This document shows positions 18,747-31,409 of a stretch of 64,000 nt of DNA, in pieces (positions within the stretch are counted from its first letter, which is position 1; the number at the start of each line of letters is the position of its first letter). The position numbers were made by a program, and so were the translations under genes. The notes beneath the pieces are model-generated. The model was not told the DNA's origin and made no database searches. It saw only the letters and a list, made by a program, of their open reading frames with translations. The stretch is taken from contig NZ_FMVM01000003.1 in NCBI RefSeq assembly GCF_900102085.1, positions 186,001 through 250,000 of the forward strand. Reading direction: 5' to 3'. The stretch comes from Paenibacillus polysaccharolyticus (GTDB lineage: Bacteria > Bacillota > Bacilli > Paenibacillales > Paenibacillaceae).

Positions 18747-19319
18747 TTAAATATGAAGACCTGAAGGTAGCATCATCTCATCGATGTACAGCTTCGCATC
18801 TTTCCAGGACGACATTAGAGGAAAGCCATACTGCTCACAATGTAGTCTGTTCCACGGATGGGGAATACAGATTACTTTCCGACCACTTTCCACAGCCGGA
18901 ATCAGATTATGTGGCCCATCATCGATTAAAAGATCAAATGTGAGCAAGTTTTTGCGTTTACACGTAATGAATTGCTCCAGTTTAATAAACGGCATATGTA
19001 GTTGTAGCCAATTCCACTTCTCATTAACCGTTCTCGGTTCTGCCGCTGTAACAATAATGAGATCATATACCTCGTTTAACTTCTGCATCTCTTCTACCAC
19101 ATACTCGTCATATAGTTCCAGTTCTTCGAACAGACCAGGACGCCCGTAAAACACCTCATGTGTACTATCAGGGTGACGCAAGTGCGTTGTATCCCAGTCG
19201 ACCATATCTTCATATTGGAGAGGGTGCGTCGGGAAACTCCTGTTGTTATGGTATATAGCCCGTTTAACCAATTGACAAATCGTGTCATCCATATCTACGG
19301 CAATAATCGGTTTTCTCAT
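18747..19319 (-). CDS. 5'(3')-deoxyribonucleotidase-like HAD hydrolase
   Basis: A 190-residue HAD protein with motif I AVDMDDTICQLV, a helical insert, the motif II region LIIVTAA, and the acidic motif FDLLIDDGPHNL. This matches the NT5C (PF06941) type that dephosphorylates nucleoside monophosphates. ATG 19319 has GGGAGG 7-8 bases upstream; the ATG two codons earlier is too close to it. It stands alone between the GH78/AraC pair and the second bgl cluster. Confidence 0.82.
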   Translation of the reverse strand: MRKPIIAVDMDDTICQLVKRAIYHNNRSFPTHPLQYEDMVDWDTTHLRHPDSTHEVFYGRPGLFEELELYDEYVVEEMQKLNEVYDLIIVTAAEPRTVNEKWNWLQLHMPFIKLEQFITCKRKNLLTFDLLIDDGPHNLIPAVESGRKVICIPHPWNRLHCEQYGFPLMSSWKDAKLYIDEMMLPSGLHI

Positions 19320-19399
19320 TTTCATTCCTCCCTGATACGAACACAGTATATCATCTCATCCGGGATTCAGTCATTCATTTTCATAGGAACAATCCGAAA

Positions 19400-19440
19400 A
19401 AGGCTCTGCTCCGTAGCAAAATTCTACGAAACAAAGCCCT
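19400..19440 (-). terminator. Terminator after the second bgl operon
   Basis: Minus-strand hairpin (GGGCTTTG..CGTAG / CTACGGAGCAGAGCC with small internal mismatches) followed by TTTTT, just after the GH1 stop codon. Confidence 0.8.
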
Positions 19441-19457
19441 TTATATTCGTTCTAGGA

Positions 19458-22863
<3,406 letters not shown>

Positions 22864-22885
22864 CTGATTTCCTCCTTATTTTCCC

Positions 22886-22968
22886 CATAAAAAATACCCG
22901 AACAAAAATACGCAGATGTACCTGCATACTTTCATTCGGGTATTGCCTGATTGAACAGTAACAAGCCC
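22886..22968 (-). promoter_or_regulatory. RAT antiterminator and terminator before the second EIIBCA gene
   Basis: Minus strand RAT GGGCTTGTTACTG, a short loop, then CAGGCAATACCC (22938-22968), overlapping a terminator whose stem is AATACCCGAA (22935-22944) against TTCGGGTATT (22893-22902) followed by TTTTT. LicT binding should permit readthrough into the permease and glucosidase genes. Confidence 0.88.
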
Positions 22969-22986
22969 ATAGCGTTTAGGAAAACG

Positions 22987-23829
22987 TTACGTTTCCCGTT
23001 TTGTTTTCATGAGACGCTCCAGATGCAGGGTAAGGTACAACTGCTCCGAGTGAGTCATATCGTATTGATAATTTTTATGGATAAATGTCTCAATCTTGCC
23101 GATACATTTGAAGGTCTCCGGATAGTTTTTCCGGACCACCTCATACAGATACTCCTCCGCATCATCATGAGTCGAATGTGTAATGACTCGCTGACAGAAG
23201 TATTTTAGATGTGTGATAAAACGGAAATAGTTCACGCTATCCTCATCCAGTTCGACATTAAAGTGATATTTGATAATGTTCATAATCTCCTGCAGCAACT
23301 GCATCAGATGTGTAACATCATTCATAGAGTCGTTGACTTCCGCATTGATGAAATGCAGTGCAATGTTACATATTTCATCTTTAGGGAATTCGATATCCAG
23401 TCTTTCCTTTAGCAAGGTCAACGCCTCTTTGGCCACATCGTATTCTGCCTTATAGAAATGCTGTACTTCCCACGAGAGCGGATTGCGCGTAATCATTCCC
23501 TTCTCCAACCGCTGAACAGCAAAATGAATGTGGTCAGACAAGGAGACATAAATCCCGTCACTAATCGTTTTACTCAGCTGTGTTCGCGCCAACGTTACAA
23601 TGTCATCGGTTGCCTGCAGAATCTCAATTGGTACTTCAGCTACAATGGATTTGAATTTCTCATAAATCGATGTATCCTGAAGACGAAACACCTTTTCGAT
23701 TCGCTCTTCGTCAATCTCATCGCCAGCTTTGAACTTAAATCCGATACCCCGGCCGAGGATCAGCAATTCCTGATTTTTATCATCTACTGTGCTGACGATA
23801 TTGTTATTAAATATCTGTTTAATAATCAT
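22987..23829 (-). CDS. licT: LicT/BglG-family transcription antiterminator, second copy
   Basis: A 280-residue protein with a CAT RNA-binding domain at the N-terminus (IIKQIFNNNIVSTVDDKNQE, GRGIGFKFKAGDEID) and two PRD domains (LSDHIHFAVQR is the first PRD histidine block). ATG 23829 is preferred to the longer frame starting at 23877, which reads back into the terminator; GGTGGG lies 8 bases upstream. The gene has its own RAT/terminator, so it should be autoregulated, unlike the first licT. Confidence 0.94.
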   Translation of the reverse strand: MIIKQIFNNNIVSTVDDKNQELLILGRGIGFKFKAGDEIDEERIEKVFRLQDTSIYEKFKSIVAEVPIEILQATDDIVTLARTQLSKTISDGIYVSLSDHIHFAVQRLEKGMITRNPLSWEVQHFYKAEYDVAKEALTLLKERLDIEFPKDEICNIALHFINAEVNDSMNDVTHLMQLLQEIMNIIKYHFNVELDEDSVNYFRFITHLKYFCQRVITHSTHDDAEEYLYEVVRKNYPETFKCIGKIETFIHKNYQYDMTHSEQLYLTLHLERLMKTKRET

Positions 23830-23859
23830 AATGGACCCACCTGGTTTATTTTGAGACAT

Positions 23860-23937
23860 AAAAAAGGGCAAAACCAAAATAGAAATAATAAGATCATTTC
23901 CATTGTGGTTTTGCCCGCTTTACCGGTAACAAGCCTC
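23860..23937 (-). promoter_or_regulatory. RAT antiterminator and terminator before the second licT
   Basis: Minus strand RAT GAGGCTTGTTACCGG, then GCGGGCAAAACC (23907-23937), overlapping a terminator with stem GGGCAAAACCA (23906-23916) against TGGTTTTGCCC (23866-23876) followed by TTTTTTATG. It implies LicT controls its own synthesis. Confidence 0.9.
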
Positions 23938-23943
23938 GCAAAT

Positions 23944-23972
23944 AGTCTAGCATAAGCTGAAAACGGTGTCAA
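23944..23972 (-). promoter_or_regulatory. Sigma-A promoter of the second licT-bgl operon
   Basis: Minus strand TTGACA-N17-TAGACT: a consensus -35 and a good -10. Transcription would begin near 23937, directly at the RAT. Confidence 0.8.
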
Positions 23973-24096
23973 CTAAGAGCATAAGGTAAAAATATAGAGT
24001 ATGCAACATTTTCCTTTTCATCCACGTTAATAGTGTATCCAACTACAAATATCTAATGCAATCACAATTACATTTACGTAACAGGAGGAATACGTC

Positions 24097-25113
24097 TTGA
24101 AAAAATTTGTCTCGATCACCGCAGCTATCACTTCTATGTCACTATTATTATCCATAGCTCCCGCCGCTTGGGCAGAATCAAGTCCTACTTCCGTGGTTCA
24201 GGATGTTTCCAATACGCTGAATCTCGATCAAAAAGTGACTAAGCAATTAACCGATGCCATCACAGCACTGGCTGGAAAACAAACGATTCAATTCACATCG
24301 GCAGACACTGCATTTGATGATTGGGTTGTAAATAGCACATTAACTGGTGCAGCCGAGGCTGATGTCACTCAAAATTATAATTCCAAAAAGGCAAAAGTTA
24401 CTTCTACCTTAATCAATTATAAAGCGGATGATCTTAACAAAGTATTGGATCAAGCTTTATACAACAAAATACAATCGTTCCTGAAGTCTTTCGACAAAGA
24501 CAAAAAATTTAAAGCGGATGCCTTCTGGCGAGTTAAACAAGATCTAAACGACAGCGGACTCAAAAACTACTGGGTGATCTGGGGACATGACCAAAGTTTA
24601 TACGTCGATGTGGATCATAACAACCAATTGTCAGCAAGTATTCTGTATGACCTTAAGGAAGCACGAGCTACACTTACGAACAAAGCCCGAAACTCACTCA
24701 AAATGCTTGGCATCTCATCCGTTAAGGCATTTGATTATTCATTGCTTACCAAAGAAAACAAAGATACACTCTGGGTATATCAGGATGATAGTAGTATAAA
24801 CTCAGTGCATATTGGAAGTAGCACCGGCAAGGTGTGGAAGGTAATCAACGAATTTGGCACGGACTGGAACAATGATGCTGATTTTAAAAAGTCTTTTGCC
24901 AAACCTAAGCTGAGTAAAAAGAAAGCCCTCTCCGCCGCAGCGCCAAAAGTAAAATCGATCTTTGGCCTGAATTTGAAAGGATACAGTGTTCGTATCCAAG
25001 ATAACCAATACACCTTTACAAAAAAAGGAGCCACCACGCTCATCGGTAAAATCAACAAAAAAGGCGCTTTTTATTCGTTTGAAGCGATTCCCGTAAATGG
25101 AGTACGAAACTAA
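24097..25113 (+). CDS. Secreted protein of unknown function
   Basis: A 338-residue protein with a clear signal peptide (KKF, hydrophobic core to about residue 22, cleavage near AAWA-ES). The mature part is Lys/Asp-rich with two similar halves of mixed helix and strand; FYSFEAIPVNG near the end suggests a small beta domain. I do not recognise the family; YcdB-like or PepSY-like repeats are possible but unsupported. The start is TTG at 24097 with AGGAGG 8-9 bases upstream. It is monocistronic, with a terminator after it. Confidence 0.75.
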   Translation: MKKFVSITAAITSMSLLLSIAPAAWAESSPTSVVQDVSNTLNLDQKVTKQLTDAITALAGKQTIQFTSADTAFDDWVVNSTLTGAAEADVTQNYNSKKAKVTSTLINYKADDLNKVLDQALYNKIQSFLKSFDKDKKFKADAFWRVKQDLNDSGLKNYWVIWGHDQSLYVDVDHNNQLSASILYDLKEARATLTNKARNSLKMLGISSVKAFDYSLLTKENKDTLWVYQDDSSINSVHIGSSTGKVWKVINEFGTDWNNDADFKKSFAKPKLSKKKALSAAAPKVKSIFGLNLKGYSVRIQDNQYTFTKKGATTLIGKINKKGAFYSFEAIPVNGVRN

Positions 25114-25132
25114 CTGTCCGTTTGCAGAACTA

Positions 25133-25173
25133 AGCAAAACAGCCCCTTCTATCACGAAGGGGCTGCTTTGTTT
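25133..25173. terminator. Bidirectional terminator between secreted protein and phosphoesterase genes
   Basis: Strong stem AGCAAAACAGCCCCTTC / GAAGGGGCTGCTTTGTTT with a 6-base loop. It touches the metallophosphoesterase stop codon on the minus strand. Confidence 0.88.
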
Positions 25174-26275
25174 ATTGTCTGAAAGTCACGTTGATCTGCA
25201 CAATTTCGGAACGGCTACTTGTCCGGATGGGTGGTCCCCAGAAACCGTATCCCGAGGTGACAATCGAGTGCATGGAGCCCTTTTGCAGATAACCCCAATC
25301 ATTCTCATAGATTGCTTGTGTTATGAATTGAGCAGGTGCAATCTGCCCCCGGTGGGTATGACCTGATACAACTAAATCAACTTTGTTCTTCTCCGCGATA
25401 TCCAGATCGTACGGCTGATGATCCAGCATGATTACAGGCTGGTTCAGATCTGCATTTTGCATAAGCGTTGCTACGTCTGCCCGATCTTCTTCCGTTCGGT
25501 CTTTCCGTCCAATCAACGTAATTTTGTTGTCCAATACGATCTTGTCGTCATACAGCACCTGAATATTGCTTTTCTCCAATGCAGCGATTAAATCCTCTAT
25601 AGGGCCGTCAAACTTGTCATGGTTTCCCAGTGAAGCATATACGCCATACGGAGCCTTGATTTCACTAATGATATCGGCAATACCACTCTTCTCATACATC
25701 GCCAGATTGTCATCGATCAGGTCACCTGGATATAAGACGAGGTCAGGTTTGAGGGCATTAATCTCCTCTACCATGCGTTTTGCATGAGCAGGACCAGACA
25801 ACAGTCCAAAATGCATATCCGCAGCCATGACAATATTCAGCTTGTCGACGCCTTCCACCTTTTTATCAATCTGAATGTTATATTGTCTGACGACTGGACT
25901 GTACGCGTTGAAAATTCCGTATCCCATTGTAGAGATAAGTAAAACCAGCGTAACTACACCCGCCCATTTATGAGCGTGATGTCTAGGAATTCGCGTCAAG
26001 CGTAGAAGCCACAACGTCAGGTGCACTACAGGTAATATGAGCAATAACAGCGAGAAAACCGCCAGCCAATAGGAACCAATGACACCGAGAAACGAAATGC
26101 TGCCAAATATGCGCGCCAAAATAAAGGAAGCCGCTAGAAAAACCAGTGCTACGATATACAACCAGCGAAATCTGGCTGCCACTACGGGTTTCATCCAACT
26201 CCAGCCGCTCCAGCCTATGTAGAAGACTAATAATCCATATACGAGCAAAAACAAAATACCTACGAGTACAAACAT
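25172..26275 (-). CDS. Membrane metallophosphoesterase (calcineurin-like)
   Basis: About 367 residues. Four hydrophobic helices lie in the first ~125 residues, then a calcineurin-like domain with the metal motifs AADMHFG, YPGDLIDD, SLGNHDKF and VSGHTHRGQ. It resembles the YkuE/YaeI class, whose substrates are membrane-linked phosphoesters, and probably acts on the outer face. ATG 26275 directly precedes the first membrane helix; the frame from 26374 is longer, with a poor leader. The ribosome site is weak (AAGGTGGGG about 12-14 bases upstream). Stand-alone gene. Confidence 0.85.
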   Translation of the reverse strand: MFVLVGILFLLVYGLLVFYIGWSGWSWMKPVVAARFRWLYIVALVFLAASFILARIFGSISFLGVIGSYWLAVFSLLLLILPVVHLTLWLLRLTRIPRHHAHKWAGVVTLVLLISTMGYGIFNAYSPVVRQYNIQIDKKVEGVDKLNIVMAADMHFGLLSGPAHAKRMVEEINALKPDLVLYPGDLIDDNLAMYEKSGIADIISEIKAPYGVYASLGNHDKFDGPIEDLIAALEKSNIQVLYDDKIVLDNKITLIGRKDRTEEDRADVATLMQNADLNQPVIMLDHQPYDLDIAEKNKVDLVVSGHTHRGQIAPAQFITQAIYENDWGYLQKGSMHSIVTSGYGFWGPPIRTSSRSEIVQINVTFRQ

Positions 26276-26488
26276 GCCTGGCCTGACCCCCACCTTCAAA
26301 AAGTTATATACTGCAATTTTAACGGATACAGTTCCGTCTGAACTAGTATAACTTAAATAGAGGTGCCTCAGCATCTTTTACAGACTCCAGATGGGTACAT
26401 TTTATTACAATTTTATGATATCAAATTTTGAAAAGTCTCCACCTCTGTATTATCAACCATACATATCGAAGTTGTGCCAAAACCAAAA

Positions 26489-26545
26489 AAGCACCTCTGC
26501 AACTCTCCCCTGAGTAAACTCAAAAGGATTGTTGCAGAGGTGCTT
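26489..26545 (-). terminator. Terminator of the zwf-tal-gndA group
   Basis: Minus-strand stem AAGCACCTCTGCAAC / GTTGCAGAGGTGCTT followed by TTTTGGTTTTGG, 11 bases after the gndA stop codon. Confidence 0.88.
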
Positions 26546-26555
26546 ATATTTAAAA

Positions 26556-27974
26556 TTACACGTTAGTATCCATCCATTGGAAGTGGAATGAACCTTCTTT
26601 GTCCACACGTTGGAATGTGTGTGCTCCGAAGTAGTCACGTTGTGCTTGCAGCAAGTTGGCTGGCAAACGCTCTGTACGGTAGCTGTCGTAGTAAGACAAC
26701 GCGCTGGAGAAGCCTGGTACCGGAATACCTTGTTTCACCGCAGCGGCTACCACCTCACGCCATGCATCCTGGTAAGATTCCACGATGTTTTGGAAGTATG
26801 GATCAAGGAGCAGGTTTTTCAGGGCTGCATCTTTGTCATATGCTTCCTTGATGTTTTGCAGGAACTGTGAACGGATAATGCAACCGCCGCGGAAGATCAT
26901 CGCGATGTTGCCGTATTTCAGATCCCAGCCATATTCGTCGGATGCGGCACGCATCTGTGCGAAACCTTGAGCGTAGGATACGATTTTACTTGCGAACAGC
27001 GCTTTGCGCACGTTCTCGATGAATGCTTTTTTGTCACCAGAGAATGCTTCGGCCTTAGGTCCGTTCAGGATTTTGCTTGCAGCGATACGCTCGTCTTTCA
27101 TCGCCGACAAGAAACGGGAGAATACGGATTCCGTAATCATGGACAATGGTACGCCGAGATCCAGCGCGCTCTGGCTTGTCCATTTGCCTGTTCCTTTTTG
27201 TCCAGCGGCATCCAGAATAACGTCAACCATTGGTTTGCCTGTTTCTGGATCGTATTTGGAGAAGATATCCGCTGTGATCTCGATCAGATAGCTGTCAAGT
27301 TCACCTTGGTTCCACTCTGTGAAGATTTCATGTAATTCTTCCACGGAAACGTTCAGTACGGATTTCAATAAGTGGTATGCTTCACCAATCAACTGCATGT
27401 CACCATACTCGATACCGTTATGCACCATTTTAACGTAGTGTCCCGCACCGTCAGGTCCGATATACGTACTGCACGCATCATCGCCAACTTTGGCAGAGAT
27501 TGCTGTCAGGATCGGTTCTACAAGCTCATAAGCACTTTCCTGACCGCCCGGCATAATTGCAGGACCTTTCAGTGCACCTTCTTCCCCACCGGATACACCT
27601 GCACCGATGAAACGGAAACCTTTGGCTTCCAGCTCTTTGCTACGACGCTGTGTATCAGGGAAGTACGCATTACCGCCATCGATAATGATATCTCCTTGAT
27701 CCAAATGAGGAAGCAATTGCTCAATAGTAGCATCCGTCGCTTTACCCGCTTGTACCATGATCAAGATTTTGCGTGGTGATTCCAAAGAAGCTACGAACTC
27801 TTCAATGGAAAACGTTCCGATCAGGTTTTTACCGTCTGCTTCTTTCAGAAGATCATGCGTTTTCTCTGGTGAGCGGTTAAATACCGATACCGAGAAACCT
27901 TTACTTTCAATGTTAAAAGCCAGGTTTTTCCCCATTACTGCAAGTCCAATGACACCAATCTGTTGTTTACTCAT
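26556..27974 (-). CDS. gndA: 6-phosphogluconate dehydrogenase, decarboxylating
   Basis: A 472-residue enzyme converting 6-phosphogluconate to ribulose 5-phosphate, CO2 and NADPH. The N-terminal Rossmann motif is [13 protein letters not shown], the signature is [12 protein letters not shown], and the catalytic Lys/Asn region is [15 protein letters not shown]. Full length for the family. ATG 27974 is chosen (GGGAGG 6-7 bases upstream) rather than 27995. It lies downstream of tal and zwf on the same strand, giving the oxidative pentose phosphate branch in one group, though the 66-base gap to tal may hold a promoter. Confidence 0.96.
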   Translation of the reverse strand: MSKQQIGVIGLAVMGKNLAFNIESKGFSVSVFNRSPEKTHDLLKEADGKNLIGTFSIEEFVASLESPRKILIMVQAGKATDATIEQLLPHLDQGDIIIDGGNAYFPDTQRRSKELEAKGFRFIGAGVSGGEEGALKGPAIMPGGQESAYELVEPILTAISAKVGDDACSTYIGPDGAGHYVKMVHNGIEYGDMQLIGEAYHLLKSVLNVSVEELHEIFTEWNQGELDSYLIEITADIFSKYDPETGKPMVDVILDAAGQKGTGKWTSQSALDLGVPLSMITESVFSRFLSAMKDERIAASKILNGPKAEAFSGDKKAFIENVRKALFASKIVSYAQGFAQMRAASDEYGWDLKYGNIAMIFRGGCIIRSQFLQNIKEAYDKDAALKNLLLDPYFQNIVESYQDAWREVVAAAVKQGIPVPGFSSALSYYDSYRTERLPANLLQAQRDYFGAHTFQRVDKEGSFHFQWMDTNV

Positions 27975-28040
27975 TATGTCCTCCCGAAACTCCATGATTT
28001 ATATATATTTTTCATTAAACCTTATCCACACGTATGGCTA

Positions 28041-28706
28041 TTATTGTACTGTTTTTTTCCAGTCTGCTGCAAACTTCTCCATGCCTTGATCTGTCAATGG
28101 ATGTTTGGAAATTTGTTCAATGACGGCAAATGGAACTGTTGCAATATGTGCTCCAGCCATCGCTACGCGTGTAACGTGATCCGGATGTCTAACGGATGCA
28201 GCAATGATCTGTGCATCGAGGTTATGTGTGCGGAACAGTTCAGCTACTTTGGCTACCAGTTGTACGCCGTCTTCGGAGATGTCGTCCAGACGTCCCAAGA
28301 AAGGGGATACGTAGGTTGCACCTGCACGAGCTGCAAGCAACGCCTGATTCACGGTGAAGATCAAAGTCACGTTTGTTTTTACACCTTTTTTAGTCAAGTA
28401 ACGGCAAGCTTCCAGACCCGCAAGCGTCATTGGCAATTTAATCGTAATGTTTTTGTCGTTGTTGTTGATTTTGATCAATTCATTCGCTTGAGCAATCATT
28501 TCTTCAGCAGTCAGCGCATCCGGCGTTACTTCAGCGGAAACAGACTCCACTTCAGGCACAAGCTTCAGAATTTCTTCGATGCGGTCTTCGAATTTCACGC
28601 CTTCTTTGGCTACCAGGGAAGGGTTCGTTGTTACACCAGACAATACACCGATTTTGTATGCTTTTTGAATGTCTTCCACGTTAGCTGTATCGATAAAAAA
28701 TTTCAT
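28041..28706 (-). CDS. tal: Transaldolase (small FSA/TalB3-type)
   Basis: A 221-residue class I aldolase. The N-terminal block [15 protein letters not shown] and [14 protein letters not shown] are typical of the short transaldolase / fructose-6-phosphate aldolase family. The Schiff-base lysine is K90 in [11 protein letters not shown]. As zwf and gndA flank it, the transaldolase role (moving a three-carbon unit between sedoheptulose 7-phosphate and glyceraldehyde 3-phosphate) is more likely than the aldolase one. Ribosome site GGAGG. Confidence 0.93.
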   Translation of the reverse strand: MKFFIDTANVEDIQKAYKIGVLSGVTTNPSLVAKEGVKFEDRIEEILKLVPEVESVSAEVTPDALTAEEMIAQANELIKINNNDKNITIKLPMTLAGLEACRYLTKKGVKTNVTLIFTVNQALLAARAGATYVSPFLGRLDDISEDGVQLVAKVAELFRTHNLDAQIIAASVRHPDHVTRVAMAGAHIATVPFAVIEQISKHPLTDQGMEKFAADWKKTVQ

Positions 28707-28750
28707 GATTAAATAACCTCCGATTAGTTTGATTTTTTAGTTGTTTTGAA

Positions 28751-30274
28751 TTAGCTGTTGCCGTTAACTGCCATCGGTACATCGCTGTCTTGCTCAGAAA
28801 TCAGTTCACTTGGTTCATCAAACCACCAATGATGACCTTCCGCCTCAAGCATAGCATCCGACTCCGCTGGTCCATAGCTTCCTGCCGGATATAAGTGAAG
28901 TGGTAGCAGATTTTCATTGAATGCATCCAGAATCGGTTGCACCCAAGCCCAGGATAACTCAACTTCGTCCCAATGTGCAAAAAATGTTGGATCACCATGC
29001 AACGCATCGCGAATCAAGTTCTCATAAGCTTCTGCCAGATCTCCCTGATTAGGAGCAAGATCAATGTGAACGGGTTTGAACTCCCCTTTATTTTCAGGAT
29101 CACTTGCGTTCAGTTGCAGTGTCATGCTTTGATCCGGGCTCATCTCAATCACAAGCAGGTTCGGCTTCGAACCATTGTTCTTGATCAGGTGACCTTGGCC
29201 TGAAGGTTCTTTGAACTCAATCACGATTCGTGTTGATTTCTCCTTCATTCTTTTACCCGTACGGATGTAAAACGGAACACCTCTCCAGAAGAAATCATCA
29301 ATTTGCAGCTTTGCGGCAATAAATGTGTCATTCATCGTGTTCTCGGCAACACCTGGTTCATCTGCATAAGCATGTACTGGTTTTCCTTGAATGCTACCTG
29401 CAGCGTACTGTCCACGGATGATGCTTGCACCGACTGTTTGTTTCTGAAGGGGCTGAATGGACTCCATAATGTGTTTCTTCTTCTGGCCCACATTTTCGGA
29501 AGTGCTGTTATATGGAAGCTGAATTGCCATCATCATAAGCAATTGCAACATATGATTCTGGAACATGTCACGCACAGCACCTACATGATCATAATAGGAT
29601 GCGCGTTCTTCGACACCTACAGTCTCATTTGCCGTAATTTGCACGTTAGAGATGTAACGGTTGTTCCAGAGAGCCTTCATAATCGGGTTACTCTGATGAA
29701 GTGTCTCCAGCTTCTGAACCATCGGTTTTCCCAGGTAGTGGTCAATCCGATAAATCTCTTCCTCTGTGAAGGATTCACTCAGCTTGCGGTTAAGGTCACG
29801 TGCTGACTGCAAATCATGACCAAATGGCTTCTCGATGACGAGACGTTTCCACCCTTGTGTTGAACCAAGCCCGCTTGCCTGAATATTTTCAGCGATCGGT
29901 TCGAAGAATTCCGGACCAACCGAGAGATAAAACAAGCGATTGGATGGGATGCCCAATTCAGCTTCTCTTTGCTCAACCAATTGAAGCAACTTTATATAAT
30001 CTTCCTTATGTGTGATATTCAATACACTGTAGCGAAAAGCTTTTACAAATGATTTTACTGATTGATGATCTCCTTGACGTCTGGAGAACTCATGCAAAGA
30101 TTTTTCCACTTGAGCTTGGAAAAATTCATCCGACCATTCTCTGCGGCCCATGCCAATCAGGGAGAAGGTTTCAGGAAGCTTTTTCTCAAGGTACAGATTA
30201 TATAGGGCAGGATATATTTTTCTTTTGGCTAAATCTCCAGTAGCACCAAATAAAACAATTGTTGTTGGTTCCAT
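28751..30274 (-). CDS. zwf: Glucose-6-phosphate 1-dehydrogenase
   Basis: A 507-residue enzyme oxidising glucose 6-phosphate to 6-phosphogluconolactone with NADP reduction. The coenzyme motif is LFGATGDLAKRK near residue 8, the substrate motif VIEKPFGHDL, and the catalytic histidine block RIDHYLGK. The C-terminal 20 residues are an unstructured acidic tail. First gene of the pentose phosphate group; it is divergent from a LysR regulator across 112 bases, a usual layout for control of the operon (inference). Confidence 0.96.
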   Translation of the reverse strand: MEPTTIVLFGATGDLAKRKIYPALYNLYLEKKLPETFSLIGMGRREWSDEFFQAQVEKSLHEFSRRQGDHQSVKSFVKAFRYSVLNITHKEDYIKLLQLVEQREAELGIPSNRLFYLSVGPEFFEPIAENIQASGLGSTQGWKRLVIEKPFGHDLQSARDLNRKLSESFTEEEIYRIDHYLGKPMVQKLETLHQSNPIMKALWNNRYISNVQITANETVGVEERASYYDHVGAVRDMFQNHMLQLLMMMAIQLPYNSTSENVGQKKKHIMESIQPLQKQTVGASIIRGQYAAGSIQGKPVHAYADEPGVAENTMNDTFIAAKLQIDDFFWRGVPFYIRTGKRMKEKSTRIVIEFKEPSGQGHLIKNNGSKPNLLVIEMSPDQSMTLQLNASDPENKGEFKPVHIDLAPNQGDLAEAYENLIRDALHGDPTFFAHWDEVELSWAWVQPILDAFNENLLPLHLYPAGSYGPAESDAMLEAEGHHWWFDEPSELISEQDSDVPMAVNGNS

Positions 30275-30386
30275 CTTACCGTGCTCCTTCCAAGTAACTC
30301 TGGTTTCTTTGTTGTAGTTACACTATAATACGTTTTATAGCTATACAAGTAATTAATATATTTCACAGGAGCTATAGACGATATCT

Positions 30387-31292
30387 ATGACAACAAATTA
30401 TGAATTATATAAAGTCTTTTACTGGGCTGCCAAAACAGGCAGTCTGACCCAAGCCGCCAAAGCCCTTTACATCACACAACCCAGCGTCAGTCACGCGATC
30501 AAACAGTTGGAAGACAGCTTCGGACTTACTCTTTTCTATCGAAATTCCAAGGGAGTTGCATTAACTCAGGAAGGTGCCAGCCTGTACTCCTATATTGAAC
30601 AATCCCAGATTCTCATCTCCCTTGCAGAAGAAAAAATGGCTGCGCTAAAAAATCTGGATAACGGGGAACTTCGGATTGGCGGTAGCGACTCCCTCTTCAA
30701 ACATTACATGTTATCGTATCTGGAGGAGTTTCACATTCAGTACCCTAACATCAAGCTGCATCTAAGCCATGGAACGACGCCGGAAGTCATTACGTTTCTG
30801 AAAGAAGGCAAAATCGATCTTGGCGTTGTGCGTATGCCCATCGTTGACCCACAGCTGGAAGTACGCGAGAGCATCCAACTTAAGGATTGTTTTGTTGCCG
30901 GCGAACGATATGCCCAGTTGAAGGGAAAAGTGTTGACCCTTGAACAACTGCTTGAACATGAGCTTATTCTGTTTTCCCGGAACAGCCGGGTTCGGATGGC
31001 CATCACAGAACTCTTCAATCATTATAATTACACGTTAAAACCAGAAATAGAGGTCGGCAGCGTTGACCTCCTGATTGAATTTGCTCGCCGCGGCTTGGGA
31101 ATCTCTTATGTCACACGAGAATTTATCTCCAAAGAGCTGGAAGAAGGCTCTCTCTTTGAGATTCAGCTCGACGTTCCTCTTCCTCCTTCTCATGTAGGGA
31201 TCATGACAAAACGGAATATGCCGATCTCTTCGGCTGCGAATCACTTTATGGACTTGATTTTCAAAGGACAGGCGGACACCTCGAGAACATGA
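30387..31292 (+). CDS. LysR-family transcriptional regulator
   Basis: A 301-residue regulator. The N-terminal winged helix-turn-helix reads GSLTQAAKALYITQPSVSHA, followed by the hinge helix and a two-lobed effector domain (ELRIGGSDSLFKHYML, GLGISYVTREFI). It is divergent from zwf and probably controls it or itself; the effector is unknown. The spacing between AGGAG and the ATG is long (about 15 bases), so translation may be weak. A strong terminator follows. Confidence 0.9.
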   Translation: MTTNYELYKVFYWAAKTGSLTQAAKALYITQPSVSHAIKQLEDSFGLTLFYRNSKGVALTQEGASLYSYIEQSQILISLAEEKMAALKNLDNGELRIGGSDSLFKHYMLSYLEEFHIQYPNIKLHLSHGTTPEVITFLKEGKIDLGVVRMPIVDPQLEVRESIQLKDCFVAGERYAQLKGKVLTLEQLLEHELILFSRNSRVRMAITELFNHYNYTLKPEIEVGSVDLLIEFARRGLGISYVTREFISKELEEGSLFEIQLDVPLPPSHVGIMTKRNMPISSAANHFMDLIFKGQADTSRT

Positions 31293-31306
31293 TCCGTTGA
31301 GAACAA

Positions 31307-31354
31307 GATAAAGAGCCTCAAGGCCCTGCATGCAGGATCTTGAGGCTCTTTATC
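31307..31354. terminator. Terminator between LysR and cheA
   Basis: Stem GATAAAGAGCCTCAAG / CTTGAGGCTCTTTATC followed by TTCTTTATTTT on the plus strand. Confidence 0.88.
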
Positions 31355-31409
31355 TTCTTTATTTTAAATAAATTATATTGATTACTGAATGAAGTGAGTT
31401 CTTCAACTT

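Noticed and set aside
27963-28712. Plus-strand frame of 249 codons opposite the transaldolase gene
   Set aside because: Antisense shadow; Cys- and Phe-rich low-quality sequence with no start signal.
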